The notes beneath the pieces are model-generated. The model had not been told where the DNA came from. It searched no databases and was given only the letters and a program-made list of their open reading frames with translations. A program made the position numbers and the translations under genes. A DNA stretch of 64,000 nucleotides from Mytilisepta virgata (Eukaryota > Mollusca > Bivalvia > Mytilida > Mytilidae): assembly GCA_028015205.1 (NCBI GenBank), contig CM051514.1:5766001-5830000 (forward strand), given 5' to 3'. Below are positions 10,576 to 21,483 of this stretch, in pieces. The stretch's first letter is position 1. Every line of letters starts with the position of its first letter.

Positions 10576-11376
10576 ATGCACAGTCAAGATCTTCATGCAG
10601 ACTTAATTTTAGCTATTCAAAGTGGAGACAACTCTGTTGTTAAATCTATATTAAACATTGGATGTGATCAGATTGCATTAGATTCTGCCCTTTGCTGGGC
10701 CAGTCGCTATGGAAACATTGATATTATTCATGATTTATTATGTGGTGGTGCTGATCCAAATGCACAAGTTTGGGGTGGTTTTACGCCGCTGTTGTGGGCA
10801 GTCATGTTTTCTCCTAATATAAATGTTATACGTGTATTAATACAGGCAGGTAGCAAAGTGAATTGTGCGTCATATAAAAGACGACAGACGCCCCTCCATG
10901 CTGCAGTGATCAGGGGAGATACTAGAATAACATCGTCACTTCTGGAATCTGGCGCCAATGTGGATGCTCAGGACTATATGTACAAGACCCCACTTTTGCA
11001 TGCTGTTATGAAAAATACTCCTGAATGTGTTAAAATTTTGATTCACCACAATTGTAATGTAAACTTGACTGGATGGGTCAATGGAACAAGCATCTCCCCG
11101 CTTATTCAGTCATTAATTCAGAACCAGATGGAGATAACAAAGATGTTGATTTTAGCTGGAGCAAAGTTCCAGAAAGAAGCTATATATCAAACATACACAA
11201 TTAACCAGTATTATCACACTGCTGAAAGTTTTGACCTTGACATTCGACCAATGTATTTACAACAGCAGTGTAGAATATGTATTCGAAGCTTGCTGAAACC
11301 CAAATTTTTGGAAAAATTAAATCAGATGGCATTGCCTACCTCATTGAAAGAGTTTCTCAGTATAGGAGAGCTTTAA
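10576..11376 (+). CDS. Ankyrin-repeat and SOCS-box (ASB-type) protein
   Basis: The 266-aa ORF is uninterrupted. Residues 1-60 resemble a capping ankyrin unit. Ankyrin repeats follow at about 67-97 (GGFTPLLWAV), 102-134 (RRQTPLHAAVIRGD..LLESGANVD), 136-164 (YKTPLLHAVMKN..LIHHNCNVN) and 170-198. The C-terminal SOCS box at about 226-266 has an elongin-BC box fitting xLxxxCxxx[AILV] (YLQQQCRICI, 227-236) and a weak Cul5 box (LPTSLKEFL). Such proteins recruit substrates to Cullin-5 ubiquitin ligases in the cytosol; the substrate here is unknown. The ATG follows the LYR stop by 8 nt in another frame, with A at -3. Translation from the same mRNA would need reinitiation, leaky scanning, or an alternative 5' exon. 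Which vertebrate ASB is orthologous is not clear. Confidence 0.85.
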   Translation: MHSQDLHADLILAIQSGDNSVVKSILNIGCDQIALDSALCWASRYGNIDIIHDLLCGGADPNAQVWGGFTPLLWAVMFSPNINVIRVLIQAGSKVNCASYKRRQTPLHAAVIRGDTRITSSLLESGANVDAQDYMYKTPLLHAVMKNTPECVKILIHHNCNVNLTGWVNGTSISPLIQSLIQNQMEITKMLILAGAKFQKEAIYQTYTINQYYHTAESFDLDIRPMYLQQQCRICIRSLLKPKFLEKLNQMALPTSLKEFLSIGEL

Positions 11377-13010
11377 TTTTATTAATTTTGTATGACCATA
11401 ATCATGACTGCAGAAAATAACTAGTATTTGTAGACTTTTTTTATCACATGCATGTCATTTTGGACACATATGGGATAAATATTTGTTGTAACATAAATGA
11501 CAATTTTCTGCATATTTTTTCTGCAATAAGTCACTTAACTTTTGAGAGAGTTGTACAAAATGCAGATTATATTATTCACATATGAAAATCTGTGTATATG
11601 TTAATGGAGGTGGGAGGAGCAAAACTATGGAATAACATGCAAATTCTGATGTTATGCGATAGTTGTGATCCTTTGTTTTATGAACAATGCTGGGGCCTCG
11701 GTGGCCAAGTGGTCTTGGTAGTTCGTCATGAATACTAGTGATCACTAGCTTGTCAACGCTGAGGTTGTGAGTTCGAATCTCACCTGTAGCGGGGTGTGTT
11801 CGACTATGATCTTAATTGACAAGGATTGTCAATTTACCTAGCAAAGGTCGTGGTTCTCTCCGGGTACTCCGGGTTTCTCCACCAATAAAAACTGGCTGCC
11901 GTGAAATAGCCAAGTGTGCTGAAAATGGCGTAAAACAAAATGAACCATGCTAACGCAATGAAAATGAACCAGTTTATTTCACAAATCAGTGCATAAAAAG
12001 TCCTTTCATTCCAAAAAAAAGTATGAATCAAATGATCAAAAGATTATTATAGAATACACATTAAGCCATTTAAATCATTATCAATAGAAGAGTTAAATAT
12101 TGAATTTGAAAGAAATAAAGGAAAGACAAAAACCAATTTTGGAATATTCATTTTATATGTGTCATTTTTGTTACAAATAATTTACACCATGCCTACACGT
12201 TAACATATTTAAATAACTCGTGTTTGGTGTTAATTTGTTTAAATATGTTAACTTGTGAAGGCTATGTAAATACAATAATACTTGTTTTGCTTCATCGTCA
12301 CACTTTCTTCTATCCACAACTCCTACTTAACCTGTGAGTGGAATTTAATGAAATATCAGAATTTGTAGTAACTAATGTCATTGTACATTTATATTTCAAT
12401 TTTTATGGGAATGGATTTCAATGAAAGTTCAGTAACTAATGCCATTGTGAAATCCTTTTTTCTTTTTTTAAAGTTTTTCTTCACCAGAATTATTTTTGTT
12501 GTTTCCATATCTTTTGTCATTTTTGCAGAAAATATCAAGTTTATAAAGGGAAACAACTCCGACAATTCTACATGGACCATGACATCTTTATGTGTACGAT
12601 TCCTTTGTTTAATATACGTTTTTGTATTGAGTCCATTTTGTCAGGTATTGTAATTGATAAGATTTACTTACTGAAGGGGTAAAATCTCCATTTCCAGGAG
12701 CTTCTTAACCAGAGATTGATGGAAGCAGACGACACAAGTGTTCCATGGACATCATTTGTTATGTTGTATTTATTTATCTTTTATTATGATGTGTTTGTTT
12801 TGTTGATATTGTTAATACTAATCTCAGTACAAGAAAAAAAAATTATTTTTAAACTTAGTTTCATAATATGTTACATTTATTTGGATGTATATTTTCTGCA
12901 CCTTAAAAATCTTGAGTCTTTAATTTTAAAGTTGACATACTTTATGAAAAATATGATTATCAAAATGCCCTTGATTATACATGTATATTGTGTGGCTTCA
13001 AAATAAAGCA
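11377..13010 (+). other. Downstream region of the LYR/ASB gene, candidate 3' UTR
   Basis: No further exon is recognised. Candidate poly(A) signals AATAAA lie near 12114 and 13002. A SINE occupies 11692-11940. A palindrome at about 12198-12258 has arms GTTAACATATTTAAA / TTTAAATATGTTAAC. ORFs at 12375-12653 and 12716-13006 are hydrophobic, low-complexity and unsupported. Confidence 0.4.
11692..11940 (+). mobile_element. SINE family 1, near full-length copy
   Basis: It has the same tRNA-like head (GGCCTCGGTGGCCAAGTGG, B box GTTCGAATC) and CTCTCCGGGTACTCCGG domain as the copy at 6632. The target duplication is imperfect: TGAACAATGCT on the left, TGAACCATGCT on the right at about 11941. Confidence 0.85.
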
Positions 13011-13480
13011 TCTGCTTTACCTTTGGACCCTGTTAACACTGGAGTTTAGAACTTGCTGTACTATTTACTCTATGCTCAGAATGGTGGGGGGGGGGGGCAA
13101 GTTAATCCAAGTGCAAATGTGATGGGAGTTAACCCACGTGTAACAGAGTTAATACAGATTTGGCCGCCAAAGCCAAACATTTACTTAAAGATATTCTTGT
13201 CTGAATCCATCAAGCCATTTTGAACTAACCATGGCAAAAATGGTCATTAAACGGTCTTCTTTCACATGTGCATCCAAAGACCCAGTAAGCCAACAAAGTT
13301 GGCCACCACAGCCGAACTTAGTTTTACATACAACCCAATGAGAAAATTCACATAAAGATCTTCCTGTCTGAAACAAAGCAGCTAATTTAAATTAGTCCCT
13401 TACCGTCAGCGCCGAATTGGACTAAATTTTTAATTTACTGAACATAAGCTAGACATATTGATCCTACATTCCGTCGTTAT
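13011..13480. other. No gene; poly-G tract and repeat-like DNA
   Basis: A (G)n tract lies at about 13086-13098. A segment at 13420-13480 (TTTAATTTAC..ACATATTGATCCTA) is nearly repeated at 16840-16892, on the other side of the nested element. Confidence 0.4.
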
Positions 13481-16400
13481 TATACGACTTTTTTGCGGTC
13501 GTATATTGGTATGACGTTGGCGTCGTCGTCGGCGTCGTCGGCGTTGTCGTCCAAAGACATTTGGTTTTCACACTATAACTTTAGTATAAGTTAATAGAAA
13601 TCTATGAAATTTAAACACAAGGTTTATGACCACAAAAGGAAGGTTGGGATTGATTTTGGGAGTTTTGGTCCCAACAGTTTAAGAATTAGGGGCCAAAAAA
13701 GGGCCCAATAAGCATTTTTCTTGGTTTTCGCACAATAACTCTAGTATAAGTAAATAGAAATCTATGAAATTTTAACACAAGGTTTATGACCACAAAAGGA
13801 AGGTTGGGATTGTTTTCGGCATTTTTGGTCCCAACAGTTTAGGAATTAGGGGCTAAAAAAGAGCCCAAATAAGCATTTTTCTTGGTTTTTGCACAATAAC
13901 TTTAGTATAAGTAAATAGAAGTCAATGAAATTTAAACACAAGGTTTATGACCACAAAAGGAAGGTTGGGATTGATTTTTGGAGTTTTGGTCCCAACAGTT
14001 TAGGAATTAGGGGCCAAAAGGGTCCAAAATTAAACTTTGTTTGATTTCATCGAAAATTGAACTAGTGGGGTTCTTTGATATGCCGAATCTAACCGTGCAT
14101 TTAGATTCTTAATTTTTGGTCCCGTTTTCAAATTGGTCTACATTAAGGTCCAAAGGGTCCAAAATTAAACTTAGTTTGATTTTAACAAAAATTGAATTCT
14201 TTGGGTTCTTTTATATGCTGAATCTAAACATGTACTTAGTTTTTTTATAATGGGCCCAGTTTTCAAGTTGGTCCAAATCGGGGTCCAAAATTAAACTTTG
14301 TTTGATTTCATCGAAAATTGAACTATTGGGGTTCTTTGATATGCCGAATCTAACCGTGCATTTAGATTCTTAATTTTTGGTCCCGTTTTCAAATTGGTCT
14401 ACATTAAGGTCCAAAGGGTCCAAAATTAACTTAGTTTGATTTTAACAAAAATTGAATTCTTGGGGTTCTTTGATATGCTGAATCTAAACATGTACTTAGT
14501 TTTTTTTATTATGGGCCCAGTTTTCAAGTTGGTCCAAATCGGGGTCCAAAATTAAAGCTAATAAAATGCTCCGCTGGGCGCAGCTAGATACGACCGCAGA
14601 TGTCGAACCCTGAATAGTTGGGGCAATTATGAACACAACATTCAAGCTTGATACAATACTGAATTTGGATTGTGAATAAATATTTGACACAGCATAGGTT
14701 TCTGACACAGAATGAATGTTGTCTAAGAACTTAAAAATTTTTAATTTACCTATTCAAACCATATCAGTATTTTTTGTTTTTATATATAAATCAGAAATAA
14801 CCAATTTAAAATTGGGCACACATATCAATTTCTTGCTATTGCGCAATACTGTGCAATTGAAAATTTCTTCAAATATTTGACACATAATAGGTTTCTGACA
14901 CAGAATAACTGAAACCAAAGAACTTAGAATTGGTCATATGATTTCAATTTATATTCAATTTTTTGCTTCTTGTGCAATACAATATGCTGTGGAGAATTGC
15001 CCCCCCCCCCCCCAAAAAAAAAAAAAAAAAAAAAATTTACCCCTTTTTTAGCTTTTGTGCAATACACTATGAAGTTGCACATTGACTCCCCCTCCCAAAA
15101 AAAAAACAACAAAAAACAATAAAATTTATTGTAACCCCCCCCTTTTTTGCTAAAAAAAATTTGAAATTTCCTTTTTAATTTATGAATTATGAAATGAGAA
15201 AAAAATTGCCCCCTCCCCAATTTCTCATTCCCCCCCCCCCCTAAATTTTGTTTTCACCCCCCCCCCCCCCCATTTCTCTTGATACTTTGCAACCATAACA
15301 GCCCATTTAAATACACCATAACGTATTAAAATAGAAAATGACATCATAGTCATGGATGGCAAATTTTAAATATGCATAATTTAAAAGCAGTTTAGATGAG
15401 ATAAACAAAAAAGCTTCATCAGCACATATTCAAAATTTGAGATAAAAAAAAGAGTTATCCCTCTTTGTACATATTTTTATAATCATGTTGTCATATTTGC
15501 TCTAAGTCATATTTAATTGTTAGCAGTAGTATGTATGTTAGTATCATATAATTTTAAAATTTCTGATTTGTAAGTTTATTCAATATATATGTTTGGATTG
15601 AAGTCATTGTTGGGTGTTACTGAAGTTATCCTTTAATTGTAATGTAAATAATGTAAATTGGTTTAAATTATACTGATTCTTGCTATTGCACAATACTGTG
15701 TAATTGAAAATTTCTTGAAATATTTGACACATAATAGGTTTCTAAAACAGAATAACTGAAATAAAGAACTTAGAATTGGTCATATGATTTGAATTTATAT
15801 TCAATTTTTGAATTCTTGTGCGATACAATATGCTGTGGAGAATTGCCCCCACCCCCCAAAAAAAAACCCTTTGGACCTTAATGTAGACCAATTTGAAAAC
15901 GGGACCAAAAATTAAGAATCTAAATGCACGGTTAGATTCGGCATATCAAAGAACCCCAATAGTTCAATTTTCGATGAAATCAAACAAAGTTTAATTTTGG
16001 ACCCTTTTGGCCCCTAATTCCTAAACTGTTGGGACCAAAACTCCAAAAATCAATCCCAACCTTCCTTTTGTGGTCATAAACCTTGTGTTTAAATTTCATA
16101 GATTTCTATTTACTTATACTAAAGTTATTGTGCAAAAACCAAGACAAATGCTTATTTGGGCCTTTTTTAGCTCCTAATTCCTAAACTGTTGGGACCAAAA
16201 CTCCCAAAAACAATCCCAACCTTCCTTTTGTGGTCATAAACCTTGTGTTAAAATTTCATAGATTTCTATTTACTTATACTAGAGTTATTGTGCGAAAACC
16301 AAGAAAAATGCTTATTGGGCCCTTTTTTGGCCCCTGATTCTTAAACTGTTGGGACCAAAACTCCCAAAATCAATCCCAACCTTCCTTTTGTGGTCATAAA

Positions 16401-16831
16401 CCTTGTGTTTAAATTTCATAGATTTCTATTAACTTATACTAAAGTTATAGTGCGAAAACCAAATGTCTACAGACTCCGACGGACGACGGACGACGACGAC
16501 GACGACGACGACGCCAACGTCATACCAATATACGACCGCAAAAATTTGTCGTATAAAAAAGGGGTAAATTATTTTTTTTAGGGAGGGGGGGCAATTCTCC
16601 ACAGCATATTGTATTGCACAAGAAGCAAAAAATTGAATATAAATTCAAATCATATGACCAATTCTAAGTTCTTTGATTTCAGTTATTCTGTGTCAGAAAC
16701 CTATTATGTGTCAAATATTTAATTACAATCCAAATTCAGACCTGTATGAAGTGCGAATATTGTGTCCATTTTTGCCCCAATTGTTCAGGATTGGAGCTCT
16801 GCGGTCGTATCCAGCTGCGCTCAGCGAAGCA
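13481..16831 (+). mobile_element. Helitron2/helentron-like repeat, family E, copy E1 (interrupted)
   Basis: The 5' end is a hairpin at 13482-13504 (ATACGAC..GCGGTCGTAT) followed by ATTGGTATGACGTTGG and a GTCGTC run. The body has ~200-bp repeats (aatctatgaaattt..ggtttatgaccacaaaaggaagg). The element resumes after 16560. Its 3' end at about 16800-16830 has GCGGTCGTAT, the reverse complement of the 5' terminus, directly before a hairpin-forming CAGCTGCGCTCAGCGAAGC. A second, inverted copy (14567-16556) lies inside it. Confidence 0.68.
14567..16556 (-). mobile_element. Family E, copy E2, inverted inside E1
   Basis: The minus-strand 5' hairpin is at about 16530-16554, followed (leftward) by a (GAC)n run and the shared body down to 15878. 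The 3' end is at 14567-14600, read on the minus strand as GCGGTCGTATCTAGCTGCGC. It contains poly-C/poly-A tracts near 15000 and 15230, and a further internal duplication of the caatatgctgtggagaattgcccc segment (about 14980 and 15825). Confidence 0.65.
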
Positions 16832-17199
16832 ATTTATTTTTAATTTACCAAAAATAAGCGGGACATATTGATCCTAAATTACATTGTCAACATTTACATT
16901 TACTCTGTGGTTAAAGATTTTAAAACATTAATAACTTTTTTAAATTATCCTGGATTTTTACCAATTTTGGACAGAAGCTTTTTCATGATCAAAAGTATCC
17001 AGAGGAAAATTTTATAAAATGGACTTAGTATTTCTCCCATTTAACATTACAGTCTACAGTTAAAGTTTTTAAAACATTAATTACTTTCTTAAACCATCCT
17101 GGATTTCTACCTAACTTGGATAGAAGCTTCTTCATGATCAATAAATAACATGTGGAGAAAAATTATGTACATTCCACTATTACAATGAAAAAATGTTTA
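16832..17199. repeat. Tandem motif, no gene
   Basis: Two copies of a ~125-bp unit (TTTAAAACATTAATAACTTT..CCTGGATTTTTACC..GAAGCTTTTTCATGATCA) start near 16918 and 17066. No ORF is supported. Confidence 0.5.
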
Positions 17200-17779
17200 T
17201 GATCTCACTTTTTGGCTCGTATCTCAAAAACTAACGTAGTTAGAGCAAATATGACAAGTAGTAAAAATGTTGATGAGGTCAAGATCTACCTGCCATGAAA
17301 ATTTTAGACAAATCGGTCAACCCATTTTTGAGTTATTGCCCTTGAATTGTTAATTTTACGGAAATTTTGCAGTTTTAGGTTAACTTGAAAATTATTATAG
17401 ATAAAGACAAACTGTAAACAGCAAAAATGTTCAGCAAAGTCAGATCTACAAATCAGTCGAGTTCATTAAAAAAATCCATAGCAACCTATGGAAAAGTCCC
17501 TAGCAACCAGATATATTTGGGTTCGGGACCCTACAATTTACCTGTTCAAGTCAAAATGGAAGGTCAAGAGTCAATGCCATTGAAAAAGTCCATAGCAACC
17601 GATGAAAAAGTCCTAGCAACCATATCTATTTGGGTTCAGGATTCTTTATTTTAGCTCTACAGGTCAATATTAAGGAGAAACTTACGACGGTATATATTAA
17701 ATACCAAAGATAATCATTGATGCAAGATCTACACAAAATATAATAGGTGAGTGATTCAGGCTCTTGGGAGCCTCTTGTT
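17200..17779 (+). repeat. Hairpin-ended repeat, family H, 3' portion
   Basis: The body starts with TCGTATCTCAAAAAC, a motif shared with other hairpin-ended repeats here. The 3' end carries AGGTGAGTGATTCAGG and then a hairpin, AGGCTC-TTGG-GAGCCT, at about 17758-17773. The subterminal motif is the near reverse complement of the 5' end of the family-H copy at 21786. Confidence 0.6.
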
Positions 17780-20700
17780 TTTGCTAACCCTTTTACTAAT
17801 TGATCTTATTTTTGGTATGTCACAGAGCTTATGATGATGCCCTTTGATATTAGTACTATGGGAGTATTAAGCTACAAATGATCCACTTTTGGTTGAGATT
17901 CATCCATTCAACCGATGGCTGCAGCTGTTGACAAACTTCGTTGAACATGGGACCCTATAGAAATTTACTCAAAGATCCTCTTGTCTGAAACAAATTTTAA
18001 CCAACCTTTATAGCAATGTTCCTTAGCTGGTCTTTTTGCAGAATCGTACGTCCAGATTGTCAACCAAGATGGACACTTTCAGACATACTAGTAGATGACT
18101 GCTATATTTTATTCTTTTTGGTGTGCAGATGAATCCCATGTGACTGATACAGCCTAATTGGAGTTGCTAGTTTTAAGTAACAGCAGTGATACTTGTTGAA
18201 TGTCTAGAGCCCTCTATTTAATAGGGGACAAATTAAGGACCATTTCATCAAAATCTTGCCGGTATGCCTTGGTAGTTTCAATGTAAAGATTTCTTAATAT
18301 ATTTTTTGTTAATTTTTGTATTTTTAGTGATGACCTTCATATTCGTCAGAGGGTTAGACTTCGAGACACAATTTCAAAAGGGGACAAAATAAGGACTATT
18401 CCATCAAAGTTTGGTCTCAAGTTGCTATTTTGTATAAAATTCTAGCAGTTTTTTTGTTTTTATAACCATTGCATAATGACTTTTGATTACTTTTGTGTTA
18501 TTATTTTAAGGAAAACTTGAACTTATTTTAGTTTTACAGAAGATCAGAAAGAAATTTAAGAGAATATTAATCAATGGGAGACAACTCCATTAACATCCTG
18601 ATTTTTGAAAAGGGAAAATCCTAAATTTTGTTTTGGGTAATGTAGCATTTTTGAAAACAGTCGAATATATCCTGATACTAGTACTACAGTTGACTCTCGT
18701 TTTCTCAAAATGGAAGGGACCAACAGAAATAGTTTGAGATAACAGGAGTTTGAGATATCTGGAGGAAATATAGTGCAAAGTATAATCTAGGGACCAAAGC
18801 ATTACTTTGAGATATCAGGGGTTTTGAGATAAAAGAGTTTGAGATAACGACAGTCAACTGTAGTTTCAAAAAACAGATTGATATACCTCTGGTGACAGAC
18901 CCTAGAAAGAATTTTTAAAGGGGACCACCTAAAGACTTAAAATTTCAGTTTTTAGTAACACTGGCCATATTGGTCAAAGGTCAGGCGACAATTTTGAAAG
19001 AAGATGACATTAGGACCAGTGCATCTATATAGTCTGGTGACAAAATATTAGAATATATACATGTTTGATAATATCATTTCATCAATTTACCAAAAAATGA
19101 TAACAATTTATGGTTTGTTGGTCATATATACATGTACAAAGATCTGCAAACATTTTCGTTTTCCGTCATGGCGGAATGAGAGTCTGGTCGAAAATATCAG
19201 ATTATATACAAGTATGACAACATTTTCTTGCTGTTTTTGTTCTATGCCATTACTATGTCACCACTGTAATAAAAATATATATAAAATATTGGTCTTTTAT
19301 TCATATATCGGAAGATTGACAAACATTGTTGTTCACTATCACTGATGGAAACATAGTCTGGTGAAGAAATATTATATTAAATTAATATTAAATTTAGGAA
19401 AATATAATAATTTCAAATCATCATCTTATTGATTTAAAGATAAATTAAAGATAAAAGGCAACTGTTTTATTTAATTGATAACAGTATGTTTTTAGTTTAA
19501 ATTAGATGTAAACAACGGCCATCAAGTAAGGACTAATTTCAGAACAAATCCCAACTAAGTTGAACTCTCTGCCATATTCATAATTGAATGTTTTACCAGA
19601 CCCAATGACCTGGACGTGATTTCTACTTTTGGGTCCATTTTTTTCAATAGAATATTTAAACAGAAAAATATTTCAGTAACTAATTAAAAAGTTTAGTTTC
19701 TAGAAGAAGAAAAACAAGTATATAAAGGTCCAATGGACAATACCTGCCCCACCAATGTTTTAAGTATTTAGTAAACAGAATTACATTTGTATATTGTTGA
19801 CTTCAAAGTCCCTAACAATAGGGTAGATGAAATACTATCTCTCAGTACTTCATGAAAAACTACCTTCAACCTGAACCTTAACCTGGATTCTAAAATTCTA
19901 TAAAGAAATTCAAAGTCGCTGATCCATGACCTCAATGTGTCAGCATCTGTTTCGCATCAAAATGCTCTGTTCATATCACAAGCTATCCATGTACAAAGTT
20001 TTAGGATGATACCACAACTCCTTCATGAAAAACTACCTGAACCTTAACCTCGTACGGACAGATGTATGGATGCACGCACACACAGACCAAAGAACTATAT
20101 GCCTGGCATGCCTTACAGGCAGGACATACAAATTAAATAGATAAAGGAATAAAATAAAGAGATAAAAGATGTACATGTATATCAATAAATTAGAAAATAG
20201 AAAAAGATAAAACAAAAACCTAAAATTCAATACAAAACAGATAATTGAAATAAATAGATAATAATAGGTACGGCAATATGGCATCGGAAAAAGAAGTGGC
20301 CAAATTTTTTTTTACAAATGCGGGAAAAAATAAGAATACTTCAACTTACCCCGGGAGTCTGTCACAGCGTTAAGCAGAGGAAGAAAAAGCCAAAATAATA
20401 GGAAACATTTTTTGAATAATTCAGTTTAGTGTCACAAAAATCAAGCGAAAGGAAGACTATGAAATGAGAAAGATGGGCCCAAAAATGAAGTTCTTCTCCT
20501 AAACTACTTGATTCATTGAATTTGGAACTACCCAATTGCTGTTACTTTGGTGGCAATTGCCTGAATATTGCTGCCAGCACTGGACTTGGTCAATATTGGT
20601 CCGTATTGGAATTTATATAAAATTCTTCCAAAGAGTAATTAAAAAGATTGATACCAATACTCACCATGAGCAAAATAATGTTTTTCTTATTTTGGTATTA

Positions 20701-21399
20701 TTCTGCTAAAACATGGCTCTTAGGTTTGAAATGGACTTTTATGATTTGGTAAATTTCAAAGATTTTCACTCAATCTGCTTACCGGTATGTAGGATTGAAA
20801 CTTGTCATGAAAGATCCTTGAAAGGTACTAAGTCATACTTAAATTATATTTAGTAAAATCTTAATGATTAAGTGGGCTAAGCATGCATCAACAAGTGTGC
20901 CCCTTCTTAACCATTGATAGGTTTCTGAGAAATGGACCTAATTGCAAAAACTTAACCCAGTCACTCATGCATGAATTGTGGGTTATAATGACACAACTGT
21001 TGGAGAAATGCATTATATAATGCAAGAGGATTATAGTGGTGAAGTATAATTGATATAACACCATGGATTCCTATTGATATATGAATATGAAATCAAGGCA
21101 AGATTTATCATTCATTCGTGCATTAAATGTCGGTCAAAGTGACTCAAATATTGTTTATCTGTGTTCAGTGTCATTGTCAGAGGATTAATATCACTGATAT
21201 ATCTCCATGGGTTTCTGAGAAATGGACCTAAACTTAACCAAGCTGGTTGGACGGACGTAATTACTAACAGACAGACAAGGGTAAATCTATATGTGCCTAC
21301 TACATTCATGGGTTGGGCAAAGAAATTACAGGAATTACTTGCCCAACATTTACCATTATTTAGGCAAATTTGCAGTATCAAACATGAAGTTATTAATCT
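17780..21399. other. Intergenic DNA between the LYR/ASB and eEF1B genes
   Basis: No exon is recognised on either strand. It contains a MITE (18683-18864), degenerate GGGGACAAATTAAGGACCATT-type duplicates near 18220 and 18380, and AT-rich filler. The ORFs at 19061-19345 and 20033-20284 are low-complexity and have no homology that I can see. Confidence 0.45.
18683..18864. mobile_element. Short MITE with ~13-bp inverted ends
   Basis: The left end ACTACAGTTGACTCTCG and the right end CGACAGTCAACTGTAGT are inverted repeats with few mismatches. The similarity extends inward (TTCTCAAAA / TTTGAGATAA). Internal copies of TTTGAGATATC recur. It is about 182 bp with no ORF. Confidence 0.65.
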
Positions 21400-21409
21400 T
21401 TTATTTATT
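21400..21409 (-). terminator. eEF1B poly(A) signals
   Basis: Two overlapping AATAAA hexamers on the minus strand (TTTATTTATT on the plus strand) lie 75-85 nt beyond the eEF1B stop codon at 21484. This is the normal distance for a short 3' UTR. Confidence 0.65.
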
Positions 21410-21483
21410 TTACTGGTCAACATGTAAAACAAGTTTCTGACCAACATTATCACATGTTATCTCCCCTTGTTATTTTCCTGTGT

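Noticed and set aside
10728..10958. 76-codon minus ORF
   Set aside because: Antisense shadow of the ankyrin/SOCS coding exon.
12375..13006. Two hydrophobic plus ORFs downstream of the ASB gene
   Set aside because: AT-rich, Phe/Ile-rich with no domain; more likely 3' UTR or intergenic.
21112..21453. 113-codon minus ORF just beyond the eEF1B stop
   Set aside because: It overlaps the eEF1B 3' UTR and poly(A) signals, and the opposite strand is open too; no homology seen.
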